A stretch of DNA of 64,000 nucleotides from Linum tenue (Eukaryota > Streptophyta > Magnoliopsida > Malpighiales > Linaceae), in NCBI GenBank assembly GCA_946122785.1, contig CAMGYJ010000008.1, positions 59,998,877 to 60,062,876 on the forward strand, in the 5' to 3' direction. Below are positions 11,777 through 22,774 of this stretch, in pieces. A program made the translations under genes and the position numbers. How positions within the stretch are numbered: the first letter of the stretch is position 1; each line of letters opens with the position of its first letter. The notes below the pieces were generated by a model. It ran no database searches. It worked only from the letters and a program-made list of their open reading frames with translations, and was not told the origin of the DNA.

Positions 11777-11787
11777 CGTCATATCAT

Positions 11788-12185
11788 TTTCGGCCAGCTC
11801 AAAGCATAATATCAATATATCGTATACCATAATTAACTAGATCAAAGTTGCATCTCATAATCTTGATGTCGTCGAATAATCCTATGCCTCGCGAGCAGCT
11901 GATTCATTTTATCTACTAGTGGTGGTCGGTGCCCCTCATATATTGGATAAAACGCCTTGTTAGTCAACCAATCATACCCTCGTCATTGTAATCGCTCATA
12001 TTCATATCATTAATAAGCTCGATAGTAGCCTCTTCTTCTGTCAACGCCACTAGCGCTACCTGAATTTGTGCTTTATTTATGCGAGAAGGAAGAGCTTTTG
12101 GTGGTGCCTCTTCCTCAAAATCTTCGCATGCTGACTCATCCTATACAGGTCGTGCCCAATCAGAAGGCAATTGATGTGGGTTACC
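11788..12185 (-). pseudogene. Unrecognised coding-like remnant
   Basis: On the minus strand an open stretch of about 55 codons (about 11960-12125) reads EDFEEEAPPKALPSRINKAQ followed by an acidic segment with EEEATIELINDMNM. A stop lies just upstream of DESACEDFEE. Codon use looks protein-like, but I cannot assign a family. It could be a remnant of a gag, a transposase or a host exon. Confidence 0.25.
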
Positions 12186-13859
12186 TGCAAGTGATAAAAT
12201 TCCGAGGATACCTTAAGGTCGTATTTCATAAGGTCTTCTAATGCACAACTACTCACGCCATACCATTATGCTCAACATGAAATAGTAAAGACTTATTTTA
12301 GGGGTTTTCATTCAAGTAACAAGCAAAGAAAAGCAAAGCAAGGAAAAGTAAAGTTATTTCAGGGATTTTTCAAGTTATAGATGCATAAAAATAGAGATAC
12401 GTTATTGAACAAGAAAGCAAACTTAGAGTATCGTCACATATACTAGAGCTCAAACATATCATGCATCAATGACTCATCTATAAGATCACTCTATCCCTTC
12501 TTATAAGGTCATCCTACTCGAGCTTTCATCACATGAAATAGGAACTTAACTAGCTAATCCATGCATTCGCTTTACACCATCACCTAGTCAATGAAGAACA
12601 AAAAGGTTAGGATAGCACATGATCATGTGTGGGCCTCTTGATCCATATTAGATGGTCTATAACATCAATGATTTAACAATAAACCATTAATAATACTCGG
12701 GAGTCGGGGTATAGATGATTGATAATTCCCTCCATACTCATGTAGCATCAATGGGGTATCACTAGATGGTAATTTCTGAAACACCTAGATGATACTAATC
12801 ACAATGCATATAGTAGTATACTATAGAGTCATAAGCGTCGATGACAAGAAAGTATTGAACTAGATGAGCATCGATAATAAACAAATAGGCATTGAACCAT
12901 AAAAGCATCAATATTGCATACACATAGGGCATAAAAAATCACAAGCATCAACAAGCATAATATGAAATCATAGCATCAATACATACAAAGATAAACGAGT
13001 TCACATTCTCATACAATCAATTATAGTGATTTCACTCCCATTCTTGATACATTTTCCAATCTATCAAAGCATATTTAGACTTTTCTCTACTATTTCTTAA
13101 CTAAATCACAAATATTTGATCAATGAGCTTTTAACCTACCTAGTTTATGTTTTTGTACTTTTTGATGTCTTCTTGGTATCATTTTATGGTTTTGAAGGTA
13201 CGAAGTGGACTAAGGAATTCTGGATCAAGCATTGAAGAAATCTGGAGGACCAAAGGAGCTATAAAGAGAAGAATGTGGAGCTTTCATGATAAAGATAAGG
13301 TCCAATGATGGAGAAGTCTAATAGAATTTGCTATATAAGCTCAAGACAAACCCATTAAAGGAAGACTGAGCATAAGCTGAAGAGGAAACCAGTGGCAGCC
13401 TAGCATCGGGTCCAACTGCCTTTGGGGAGACCTAGTCAAGACGTGTCCAAGTCATCAATAGAGGTCATCCATGAGCCAAGGAGCCTAGCCCATGAAGAAA
13501 GGATGTCGGTCAAAATCTCCACCCTACTGTCGCTTCAACCTCAATCTTCTAGAATCCCTTTTCAATAAGTTACGTAGTCTACAAGGACCAGAAAATGCTT
13601 TCCTAGTCATGTTTAGGAGACTTTTAGCGGAATCTTCCCCTATAATTAGTGGGCATGACTCATTAGTTCATTAAGGTTGTAAAAACACACAAACACTTAT
13701 TCAATCTGCTCGAGTAAGAGCTTAGTTTTCATAGAAGAGTCTGCAACTAAGGAGATTTCATTATCATCGATGGTGGTGCTCTGCTTCTCTACTATATAGC
13801 TAGTTAGAAATTGGTTGCCTGAGAATGTGAACTCCTCTATCTTTATGTGAATGAATGAT
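12186..13859. other. Intergenic, partly LTR-like sequence
   Basis: No coding region is supported. About 13130-13300 reads like the mid-part of a gypsy LTR: TTTTTGATGTCTTC, GGTATCATTTTATGG, GAAGGTACGAAG and a GGAGGACCAAAGGAGC run. No ends or partner were found. A short frame at 13492-13674 has no domain. Confidence 0.35.
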
Positions 13860-14892
13860 ATGATAGGAAAGGTGTAAAGGGAGGAGAAACATGAGGAGGT
13901 TGACCGTGCTATTCCGAAATTTGGAGTGGACCAACCGGCTGTAAATAAGAGGTGTCTTTTCGAGGTGAGTGTAAAGGGGGGTAAAATCTCTGTCGAGGAA
14001 TTTTAGTTTATGCTTTCACTTATAGTAGTTTCGTTAATTTTTTAGTTGCGCGATTATGTGTGTGAGGCATCCCACCGCCTACTTAAGGTGGAGGCACGTG
14101 TTGTGCTATGTATGTGAATGTATGTTTGTAATAAGATGAATCGCCAGGCGGTTGGGCCATTGCTGGACGCGGTAGATGGTCAGATCACTGCTGGATGGCG
14201 ATACATGATGCAACAGTTGGTCGAAGATTTTGGGTCACTACTTGACGGTGATACGTTACGCACTAGTAAACCAGGCATGGACTGGATGGCGATACGTAAC
14301 GCAGTACATTCCATTGAGGATAGGGACACGAGATGATGATAAGTAACGTGGTGAACCCTAGTAATAAGTATATAAGTTAAGACAGAAGTAGAGAACTTCT
14401 ATTAGTTATTAAGGATTAAAGTATTAACGACAAAAGCGAGAACGAATTTCATGTAAGAGGAAGTAATTTCTAATAATGTGTTGGTAAGGTTTGCTCAGGC
14501 AAAGACCTTAGGAAGTTATGACAAGAATGACCCCTCTCACTCATCAGGTGGAGGAAGGGTTAGCCGAGTTGGATCCCGAGAAGAAGCAAGGCAAGGCGAG
14601 CAGCCGTACCCGCATTGATAAGAAGTCAGGGAGCTTGTGAGGAGTTAGAGCTAGAATAGTTTAATTATTTTGTTGCATGGTTAGGAGTATAAACTGAAGG
14701 TTTTGGTTTAAGTTGTTTTAAGAATTTGGATTGTGATTGCCCAAGTGTTAAGGATTTTTGTTTGAAATTCTTGAACCGTGACATTTGACGGTTATTGAGT
14801 TGACTATTAAATTTGGTTTGGATTGCTCAGGAGTAACCGGTTTTCACTTTAAATTATGGTTTTATTTTTGAAAAAGGTGGGGTTGTTTCATT
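13860..14892 (+). repeat. E1 5' LTR (truncated at left)
   Basis: Similar to 33830-34793 over its full length and ends GGGTTGTTTCA. Similarity stops at about 13860, so roughly the first 1.4 kb of this LTR, including its start, is missing. It contains a TATATAAG box near 14368, matched by TATATAAA near 34269 in the other LTR. Confidence 0.7.
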
Positions 14893-14895
14893 TTG

Positions 14896-14908
14896 GTATC
14901 AAAGCTGC
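14896..14908 (+). other. E1 primer binding site
   Basis: TGGTATCAAAGCT, three bases after the LTR end. It differs by one base from TGGTATCAGAGC, the site complementary to plant initiator-Met tRNA. Confidence 0.7.
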
Positions 14909-15500
14909 ATTCCTCTATTCTTTGGTCTCCAAGGAATACTGGACTAACGATCTGAGTTTTTCAAGGTTTCGGTTTTTAATTGAAAGAAAGAGGGGTGTCA
15001 GTTAAAATTTTTGCCAAACGAGTCAGTGGTCTTTTGATGACTTTTAGAATCTCTAGGATACTCTAATCATGATAGGAAAATTACTTTAGGAGTCCCCCAC
15101 GGGGATATGTTACGTCTCGGGAAGGAGTAGGAGGAGAGCCTTAAGAGGATCGCTTAGTGAACCCTTTTATGAGCAAGAGGTGGTCCAAGGCAGCTCATAC
15201 CCTACGTGGATGTGAGCTGATCAATATAAGGTTTAGAAAGACGGCAAGTATCTAGGACGTCTACAGACAGTAGCCAAGGAATTAAGGCAAGTGGCAGCTA
15301 TAATCTAGAGGAAGGGATACAAGGAAGGTTTGTCGAGCTCGCGAGAATCGAACGTAGGGCTACGACCCAAAGAGTAGTGAAAAGTTAGACTTTAAGCAAT
15401 GCTAGGGGCATATAAGCAAAGCAAAGGAGTAGTTGGGTAGGTCTTGAGGAGCCAAACAAGATTTTGAGGGATCAATGCATCAGGCCAAGAGGAGACACGT

Positions 15501-16887
15501 TGATAGCGTCGTATTTGCACATGTTTTCATTGTTGTTCCCTGACCATTTTAGCTCGAATTGATTGTTCCTTGGCGTATTTTACGCTAGGTTGTGTTGTTT
15601 TGTCGTATTTCAGGTCCTAGAAAGTAAAGAGGTGCATAGGCGCAAGTTTCGGGTCATTTGGAGGTCAGGTGGCGATTCAAAGAGCAAATTACGGGCAGCC
15701 CCTACCAAATTACGGGCATAATTGACCCAGGCATGCCCGTAAATGCAATGCCGAGCCTAATTCCCCAGAATTCCTCTCGGCAGTGGAATTACGGGCAAGT
15801 GTCACAATAATTACGACCGTAATTCAGTAATTACTTGCAGTAATCTGGAAATTACGGTCGTAATTCCCCCCATCAGAGTAAAGTGAAACGCGCATTTTGG
15901 GAGATTTACGGGCAGACCATGATTACGACCGTAATTCTGCCCGTATTTCGCCCAAAATCGGGTTTTTAGGCAGATTTGAGCCAAAGGAGACGGGGTTTCC
16001 GAGTTTTAGAGAGACAAAGCGATTCCTAGAGAAAGAAAGCGACGAACCAGAGTTCCCAAGTGCCCTAGCTTGATCTTCATCACCATTGGAGCCCGACTTG
16101 AGCTTGGAGAAGTGCCGATTGACGACCAGGAGCAGAAACTCATCCTTCACAGTATGATTTCCGCATCTGAATATGCTTTTGCTTCTCTCTCCATGGAGTA
16201 GTTTTCCCATTCATCTGGGTATGGAGAACCCTAGATTTGTATGTTAGGTCTGATTGTATGAACCCAAGTACAGATTTTATGATTTGATTATACTCAATCG
16301 AGGCTTGAATGATTGAATGACTTGAATCCTGATCAAATTCCTGTTATTTCTGCTTTAGCCTAGAAAGAGAATATATGCCTAGGTTAACAGAGCACCCTTA
16401 ATTGAAGGTAGCGAATTGGCGGCTTTAGTCGAGGAACCAATTCACTATTCTGTACCGAATTTACTTCGGTAGTGGAGGTTTGGTTCGTTAGGGCCTCAAT
16501 CTGTTTACTCCAGTGGAGGTTAGTCGCCCGCCCGGGACTCAGATTGAGAGGGTCTGGAGACCTTTAATCGAGACTTCAGACTGCTTTAGAACTTCCCGCA
16601 GTATAACTATCATTAAAATTGAACTTGGTAAATTTCAATCCGGCTTAACTGCAGTCTAGGGGGAACCATATCCGGGTGACCTCTCTCGACTTGAAAACAA
16701 CCGTTTAACTGCTTGCTTGTTTGTTAGTTTAGACCTGCACTAAAGTTTCACTGCTAGATAATAAGAATTCACTGAGTAGTAATCACATCTAGGACCCGGG
16801 TTGGCATTAAAACCCAAACCCGCTATACTACGCTTTAGGAAGTGGTTACACTTGGCCACTTTCTAGAGTGACAGTAGGAGTGAGTCA
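15501..16887 (+). mobile_element. Athila-type solo LTR, plus orientation
   Basis: 1387 bp, starting TGATAGCGTCGTATTTGCAC and ending GTGAGTCA. It is homologous in opposite orientation to the E2 LTRs, which are 1389 and 1348 bp. Flanking 5-mers are CACGT (15496-15500) and CATGT (16888-16892), a TSD with one mismatch. It carries three copies of the ATTACGACCGTAAT motif (15809, 15850 inverted, 15922) and a hairpin at 16840-16861. It diverges clearly from the E2 LTRs, so it is a sister family or an older insertion. It sits inside E1. Confidence 0.85.
16840..16861 (+). other. U5 hairpin with invariant TTACACTTGG loop
   Basis: Stem AAGTGG/CCACTT with loop TTACACTTGG, ending 26 nt before the LTR end. 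The homologous hairpin in the E2 LTRs has stem CTGCGA/TCGCAG around the same loop. Confidence 0.75.
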
Positions 16888-19377
16888 CATGTTCGTGTAC
16901 ATACATCGATTGAGGAATCCCTTAGGGATACAGTACGCCCTAAGAAGAGGAATCAAGGATTTGGGGAACTTGGCCGAAAGGAAGTCTTGGAAAGGAAGGA
17001 GATCACCATCGAGATAAACAATGTAAAGAATGAGGTTGGAGCAAGCGCACTGTGTAACCAATAAGTGCAAGATAGAGAATGAGGCATGCGAGAGATTCCT
17101 ACCGGATGGTAATACATTCCACGGTAGCGAGTCAGACATAGACCCGAATGGTGACGAGTTTCGCAGTCCCCATTGCCCAAGTTTAGATAAGCCACCAGGT
17201 AGTGATACATTCTGCGATAGTCAAAAATATCAAATTAAAAGGCACCCACTATGAGGGTAGTCAGGTGTAAGTAAGAAAGGCTATAGGTTGTGCCAACTAC
17301 GCCCAGATATGCGGAGAGGTTCGGGAGACCATACAAGTTACAATAGACACAGGAGGTCAAAAAAATCCAAGAGATACAAGGAACATCGTCGGACTAAGGT
17401 AAGTTAAAAGCGGTGATCTTGGAACTTGCCTAAGAAAATTCATCAAACAAACCGGTGATAGACAAGAAAGTAGAACGATCAAGGGAAGTTCTAATAAATA
17501 TCGAAAAAAAGTAGAATCTTTGAGGAAGAATTTTAATGGGTACGATATGGAGTACTTAAGTATCATATGAAGAAAGCTTAGGAACATAAGGGTAAGTTTG
17601 ATGAAATTCTAGGGAGTTTTAGTGGATGAGTCCAAGGAAGACATCTCAAGGCCATAACTAGGAAAGAGACATTGGTGACCTGGGGAGTGTATGAAGGGTG
17701 GAAGGACATGTAACCCATAAACAAGGAGTTCAAATGTCGTTAAGCAACTCAAGCTCAAGGAATTGCACAAAAGAATATGAGGAGGAAGGTATTCCTAAGC
17801 AAGAGGAGCGCGGTAAGTCATTTTATCCAAAGTGCCTCACTTTGAGTGGGTATAGCATGGTAGGATGGCATGAGGAGGAGGCAGCTAGTAAGGACAAATC
17901 AAATTCATTTAGAGGAAACGAAAGTTAAAGATGAATCATATTCATATTGATTGGCTATTATAATCTGAACTAAGAGATTAAGGCCATGACCAAGCACCGT
18001 TGTTAGTGGAAGTCGTGAGTTGCATGTGCAAGTATATCTAAGAGCAAACTTCTAGTGGATATGTTGACTCTGAGGAATGACGAGGAGCTACTGAACCGAG
18101 TTTGGTTATCCAGCTAGTACCAAGCACCGATAAGGAGTTGTGGAATTAAGTAAGTAAGGAGGGCACCACCAATCTATAATGAGAGTTATGGTAAAGAGGT
18201 GGTAGTCGACAAGACGACAAATTCAAGGACAAAGATAGTTAGGAAGGGCCAGCGAAAGAGTAAGAAAGACAACAAGGATGTGTTACGGTGACTGCCAGCA
18301 AAGGACACTTGGCCCATAGGAAATCCATCGAGAACGAGAAGCTCAGTGGTCGACTTTAAGGGGGAGGTGGGGTTGTCCTGAAAGGTCGAGGGTGAGAGCT
18401 TGTTAGGAAAGAGAACATAGGTGAGGAAGAGCATATGGGAGTTTTGAGCATCTTCATCTAAGTTCTAGGAATAATATAATTGATAATACGACAACTCTAA
18501 ATTCCAACGACAATAGGGGAGCAATAAGTGGATCACTCAGGAGTAACAAGTAAGTCAAAAAGGGAACGTCGTGATTTTCGAAGGGATCATAGACTTGATT
18601 GCAATATAGGGGGAAAATATAATTGGTGCCTCTAATCACTAATGCTTATAGAGAGTACGAGTGGTGGTTTGAGGATTTCACCGCTAGCCGCTAAGCGGTA
18701 AGTAACAAGGAAATGATCATTCAGTAAAAGATTAAAGTCTAGGACAGAGTATTGGGGAATGCAAGTAAGAGATACCATTAGGGAGGTGTAAGCGATTGAC
18801 TCACACTAAGACACCATATTTGGTGAATCAGGCCTCAAGATTGCCTACCAAATGAAGATACCAAGAGGAGAATAATGAGGTCTATAAAGAAGGGAGAAGC
18901 GATACCTATGAACAAGCATATGAGTAAGACATTGAACAAGTCAAGAAATAGCTACGGACATCTATGTCAGAGAATTCAAGTAGAAGCGTTAGAAGTCAAG
19001 ATATGGAGAACGTAGTTTAAGGTCCAGGCGCATTATGAGATGAGATTACAACGAGTCTTGTTCTGCATAGGGAAGGATAAGAATTATTTCCTTAGTGTTT
19101 CTTAAGGAAATCCTAAGTAGAGACCCAAAGAACAATATAAGCTAAGAATCCGTGATAGCATCAAAGGCGATTATGAAGGGAGGGTTCCCTACTCGTATTG
19201 AACAAGAAACTAGCAGAGTAAGTGATTTATGGAAAATGGGTGAGTCATCAGTCTGCTAAGAACCACATGAATTGAAGGGAAGGAGTCATAGCTCAAAGTC
19301 GTACAAAGTACCGGTAGTATAAATCCCCATAGTAGAAGGATTACTTCAAGTGGGACCTTGGGGTAACACAATGAACA

Positions 19378-19413
19378 AATTTCGAGGTTGAACTTTTTCT
19401 TAAGGAGGGGAGA
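19378..19413 (+). other. E1 upstream polypurine-tract copy
   Basis: TTTCGAGGTTGAAC followed by TTAAGGAGGGGAGAAA, then TGTGATATCC, which would be a possible LTR start. It resembles the functional-looking tract at 19559-19593 about 180 bp downstream. Confidence 0.5.
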
Positions 19414-19558
19414 AATGTGATATCCAGTCGAGGCAAGCACTATTCAAATGCAAGGTATCTCAGTTCAAGGTCGAGTACATAGATTAAATTACAGCGACAA
19501 AGGTGATACCCGAACTAAGGTAAGGTGCTTAAGTCCCAAGGTCGAGTGTTTAGTACAA

Positions 19559-19593
19559 ATTTCGAGGACGAAATTGTTTTAAGGGGGAGGTAA
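19559..19593 (+). other. E1 polypurine tract before the 3' LTR
   Basis: TTTCGAGGACGAAATTG then TTTTAAGGGGGAGGTAA, immediately before TGTAACAC. This arrangement is the usual 3' end of plant chromovirus-type gypsy elements. Confidence 0.75.
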
Positions 19594-19702
19594 TGTAACA
19601 CACTGAGTTCGGGTTTGGGTTCGACCAAGTTTCAATCGAGAAGTTGGAAGATGATTGACAAGAAGAAGTTGATAAAGAATGAAGAATAGGCTAGAACACG
19701 AG
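19594..19702 (+). repeat. E1 3' LTR, first part
   Basis: Starts TGTAACACACTGAG directly after the polypurine tract. It is cut by E2 at 19703 and resumes at 32399. The last five bases (19698-19702, ACGAG) are the left TSD of E2. Confidence 0.7.
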
Positions 19703-21091
19703 TGACACGCTAAAACACAACATCAAACTGCGACCAAGTGTAATCGCAGTCCGGGAATGCAGTAAAGTGGTAAGTTCTAATTATCAACCCGGGGTCTAGA
19801 TCTACTGCCTACTCCGTGATTATCTATTATCTAGCAAACTAAGTCGAGTGATTGTTGTTTTAACTAAAAGCAATAAGAAAATAGGAATTGGTTCGGCTTT
19901 CTGAATCAAAGGAAGAGTCACTCGGGAATGAGTCCCCCTAGCTCCTTAGTTAGGTTCCAGTTGTAATTACTTTTGGTTGCTTTACTGCTGATTATACTGC
20001 GGAAGATCCGACAGTAGCTTGGAATCTCTTAAGCTGACCAAGCCCTCTCAGTCCAACTACCCGACAGAAGACTGGTCTTCAACGGGATAGAAAGCTGAGA
20101 CTATGAACACAGAACTCCACTACTGGCATTAGATTCCAGTACAAAGCAGTAAATCGACTAACTCTCGTATAATCGATTCACTACTACCAATTGAAGAAGC
20201 TCTAACAACCTAATCAGATTCTATCTGTCTCAGGTTGCAACAGGAATCAATAAAAGGTGATCAGACTTCAATTGACTCATTCAAAACACTTCAATCGATT
20301 ATAATCAAGCAATATCACAATCCAAACGTAATTACAATCAAGATTCCTAACACATGGAACTAGGGTTCTTCATACCCAAGTGAGAGAGTGTTCTACTCCA
20401 TAGAGAGAGAGAGAGGAAAACAGAATACAAAGCAGTCATACTCATAACAATGGGAAGAATCTGCTATGGGATGATGATTTTCACTCCTATGATGATCTCC
20501 AAGCTCGATTTGATGAAACCCAGCTCAAAGATTGCTTCTAGGATGTGTTCTTCGCACTATCTCTCTCTAGGGCTCTATTTTGCTCCAAAAACTCGATTCC
20601 CTTTCCTTTGGCTCGAATCTGCCTCAAAAACCCGATTCTGGGTGAATTACGGGCTGAATTACGGTCGTAATCATGGTCTCCCCGTAAAACGCCCAAAACG
20701 CGCGTTTTACTTGGCTCTGACGAGAGGAATTACGACCGTAATTTCCAAATTACTGCTAGTAATTATGGAATTACGACCGTGGTTACTGTGACTCTTGCCC
20801 GTAATTTTCTCCGCGACAGGAATTCTGGGAATTAGGTTCGGCATTGAATTTACAGGCAAGACAGGAGCAATTACGACCGTAATTGGTCAGGGTCTGGCCG
20901 TAATTCTTATCTTGAACAGCCAAATGACCTTCAAATGACCCGAAACTTGCACCCATACACCTCTTTACTTGCTAGGACCTGAAATACAAAAAAACAACAC
21001 AACCTAGCGTAAAATAGGCCAAGGAACAACAATTTCGATCTAAAATGGTCAGGGAACAAGAGTGAAAACATGTGCAAATACGACGCTATCA
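19703..21091 (-). repeat. E2 3' LTR
   Basis: 1389 bp. On the minus strand it starts TGATAGCGTCG and ends TTTTAGCGTGTCA. Two exact AATTACGACCGTAATT motifs lie at 20728-20743 and 20869-20884, with near copies at 20657 and about 20770. Compared with the other LTR it retains 41 bp lost there. The GAGAGAGAGAG run near 20402 is shared with the 5' LTR. Confidence 0.9.
19728..19749 (-). other. U5 hairpin, E2 3' LTR
   Basis: The minus strand reads CTGCGA, TTACACTTGG, TCGCAG: a 6-bp stem with a 10-nt loop, 25 nt from the LTR end. The stem differs from the solo-LTR hairpin at 16840 but remains paired. Confidence 0.75.
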
Positions 21092-21107
21092 AATTCCCCC
21101 ACACTTA
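21092..21107 (-). other. E2 polypurine tract
   Basis: The minus strand reads TTAAGTGTGGGGGAATT directly before TGATAGCG of the 3' LTR, the usual Athila polypurine tract. Confidence 0.8.
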
Positions 21108-22538
21108 ACCGTTTGCTTGTCCCCAAGCAAACTAAGTCAGATACAAGGTAAGCTCGAAACATCTCAATCATGCAACCCGTGGGGATATATCACATAGGCA
21201 CGAAACATGGGAATCACACTGGCTTTCAAACATTAACACATGAACAACTTCAACCTCAACCTGGACAACCACCACAGAAGATATGCGAGTGCAGCAAAAT
21301 CGAGTAAAGGAGGAGTCTCCCTTCTGTTCATCAACCAACATAGACTCGACTCAACCACTTACTCTAGACAGTCACCTCATGCAGAAAAATCAAGATATCA
21401 GAGTTGAGACCGAGCAATTTAGGTCCTCACCGGGATAAAGAGTATAGATAATATGAGAAAATGAATCGCTCACTCTCGACCAGTGGGGTCAGGACATTTT
21501 GATGCGAAAAATACGCATGCTTATTCTCTCAATCCCTAGCGTCTCTTCACCATGAAGGCAGCCTCTAACTGCTAGAGTTCACATCTGGGGTGTCACCACT
21601 AACTAATCCGGAGGTCTTAGACACAGGATCAAATGACTGGCAAGGGTCTTGGACATGGGGAAAAGGCCTTTTAGGTGGTGGAAATATTCATAGCACAAGG
21701 TTCCACAATTCCAAACCCAGCACAATCATAGTCAATCAAACCACTTACTTTCTTTCTGCCATTCTGCATTACTCACATTCTCTAGAGCACAAGAGCGAAG
21801 GAGGTCATAAAAATGTTAGCATTTTCAAGCCAGACTGCTAAGAAACACTACTTAATGGGCACTATTCAGATTTTTGGTGGTGGCTCTCTTTTGCTTACAT
21901 TCATTTTTTTTTCTTTTCTTTTATTTTTCATTTCTTGAGAGAACCACAATCTATGCACATTTTTCAAACACATGCCCAACTTTTTAAGAACTACCTCTAA
22001 CCCTCACATTATATTTAGCAGAAATAGCAGAGAACATGTAAAAACCACTCTGTGGAACCTTCTAAGAGATGCAAAAGGGTGATTTTCCATTATAGACCGA
22101 AAGAAAGGATAACACACGGCTCAAAGGGCTGACTAGGGGATATGACAAATCAGGACAGTCAATTTGGTCGTGGGCTATTCCTATGCCTCCATCATCTTAG
22201 CTAATGACAACGTGAATGCTACACATCATGGAAGAGGGAACTATCGCACAAGAAAGAAATGAGCAGGCTCAAATCTCACATGGCTACCTATATGCTCTAT
22301 CTCTCATTCTGATTCCCTGAACTAGATGCATAAACGACTGTCAAGAACAAGTGATCAATCCAAGCCACAGTTGTTAAGCAAATAGTTAAAAAGCTGAACC
22401 CTTACACAATTCTGCTGCACGTCTCAGTCATCATTATAGGTTGTCCTAGTTACACTTCAGTTGCCATGCATTAAGTCGAAAGTCATTCAATTCACCAATT
22501 AAAACCACAGTGCCAATATGATCAAGCAAACAGCAGTT
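21108..22538. other. E2 3' untranslated spacer
   Basis: Non-coding stretch between the third ORF and the 3' LTR. It has a T-rich run near 21905-21935. No open frame with family resemblance was seen. Confidence 0.5.
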
Positions 22539-22586
22539 CTTGGAGCCCTCAAATCTCGAGATTTGGACAGCGGACTAGGCTCCAAG
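22539..22586 (-). other. 48-nt stem-loop, copy 1 (downstream of ORF3)
   Basis: Outer stem CTTGGAGCC (22539-22547) pairs with GGCTCCAAG (22578-22586). Inner stem CAAATC pairs with GATTTG around a TCGA loop. The linker is GACAGCGGACTA. Two related copies lie upstream of ORF3. Confidence 0.7.
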
Positions 22587-22615
22587 CACTCATTTATACG
22601 TCCAATGAATACAAA

Positions 22616-22634
22616 GAACCCCCCCCACACTTAA
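22616..22634 (-). other. Second polypurine tract, internal
   Basis: The minus strand reads TTAAGTGTGGGGGGGGTTC. It shares TTAAGTGTGGGGG with the terminal tract and lies 1.5 kb upstream of it, just after the third ORF. No LTR follows it. Confidence 0.6.
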
Positions 22635-22774
22635 ATGCGACAGTGACTTCAATGGAGCAGAGGGAAGGGGAACGATGTTACCGTGAAACAGAGGTCAGGA
22701 GCGGGGACTGGAGGGCGGACCAGTCAATAGCAGAGGACTGGACAAGGACCAGTCCAACGGGTACAGAGCTAGAG

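Larger units (their letters stand above)
14909..19593 (+). other. E1 internal domain, no coding capacity seen
   Basis: The domain is purine-rich on the plus strand, with many stops in all frames. No zinc knuckle, protease, RT or integrase motif was found. It is interrupted by a solo LTR (15501-16887). Near its right end are two successive polypurine signals. Confidence 0.55.

Noticed and set aside
16885..17254. Overlapping 75-85-codon frames in the E1 interior
   Set aside because: They overlap on both strands with no domain and low-quality composition. They are regarded as chance frames.
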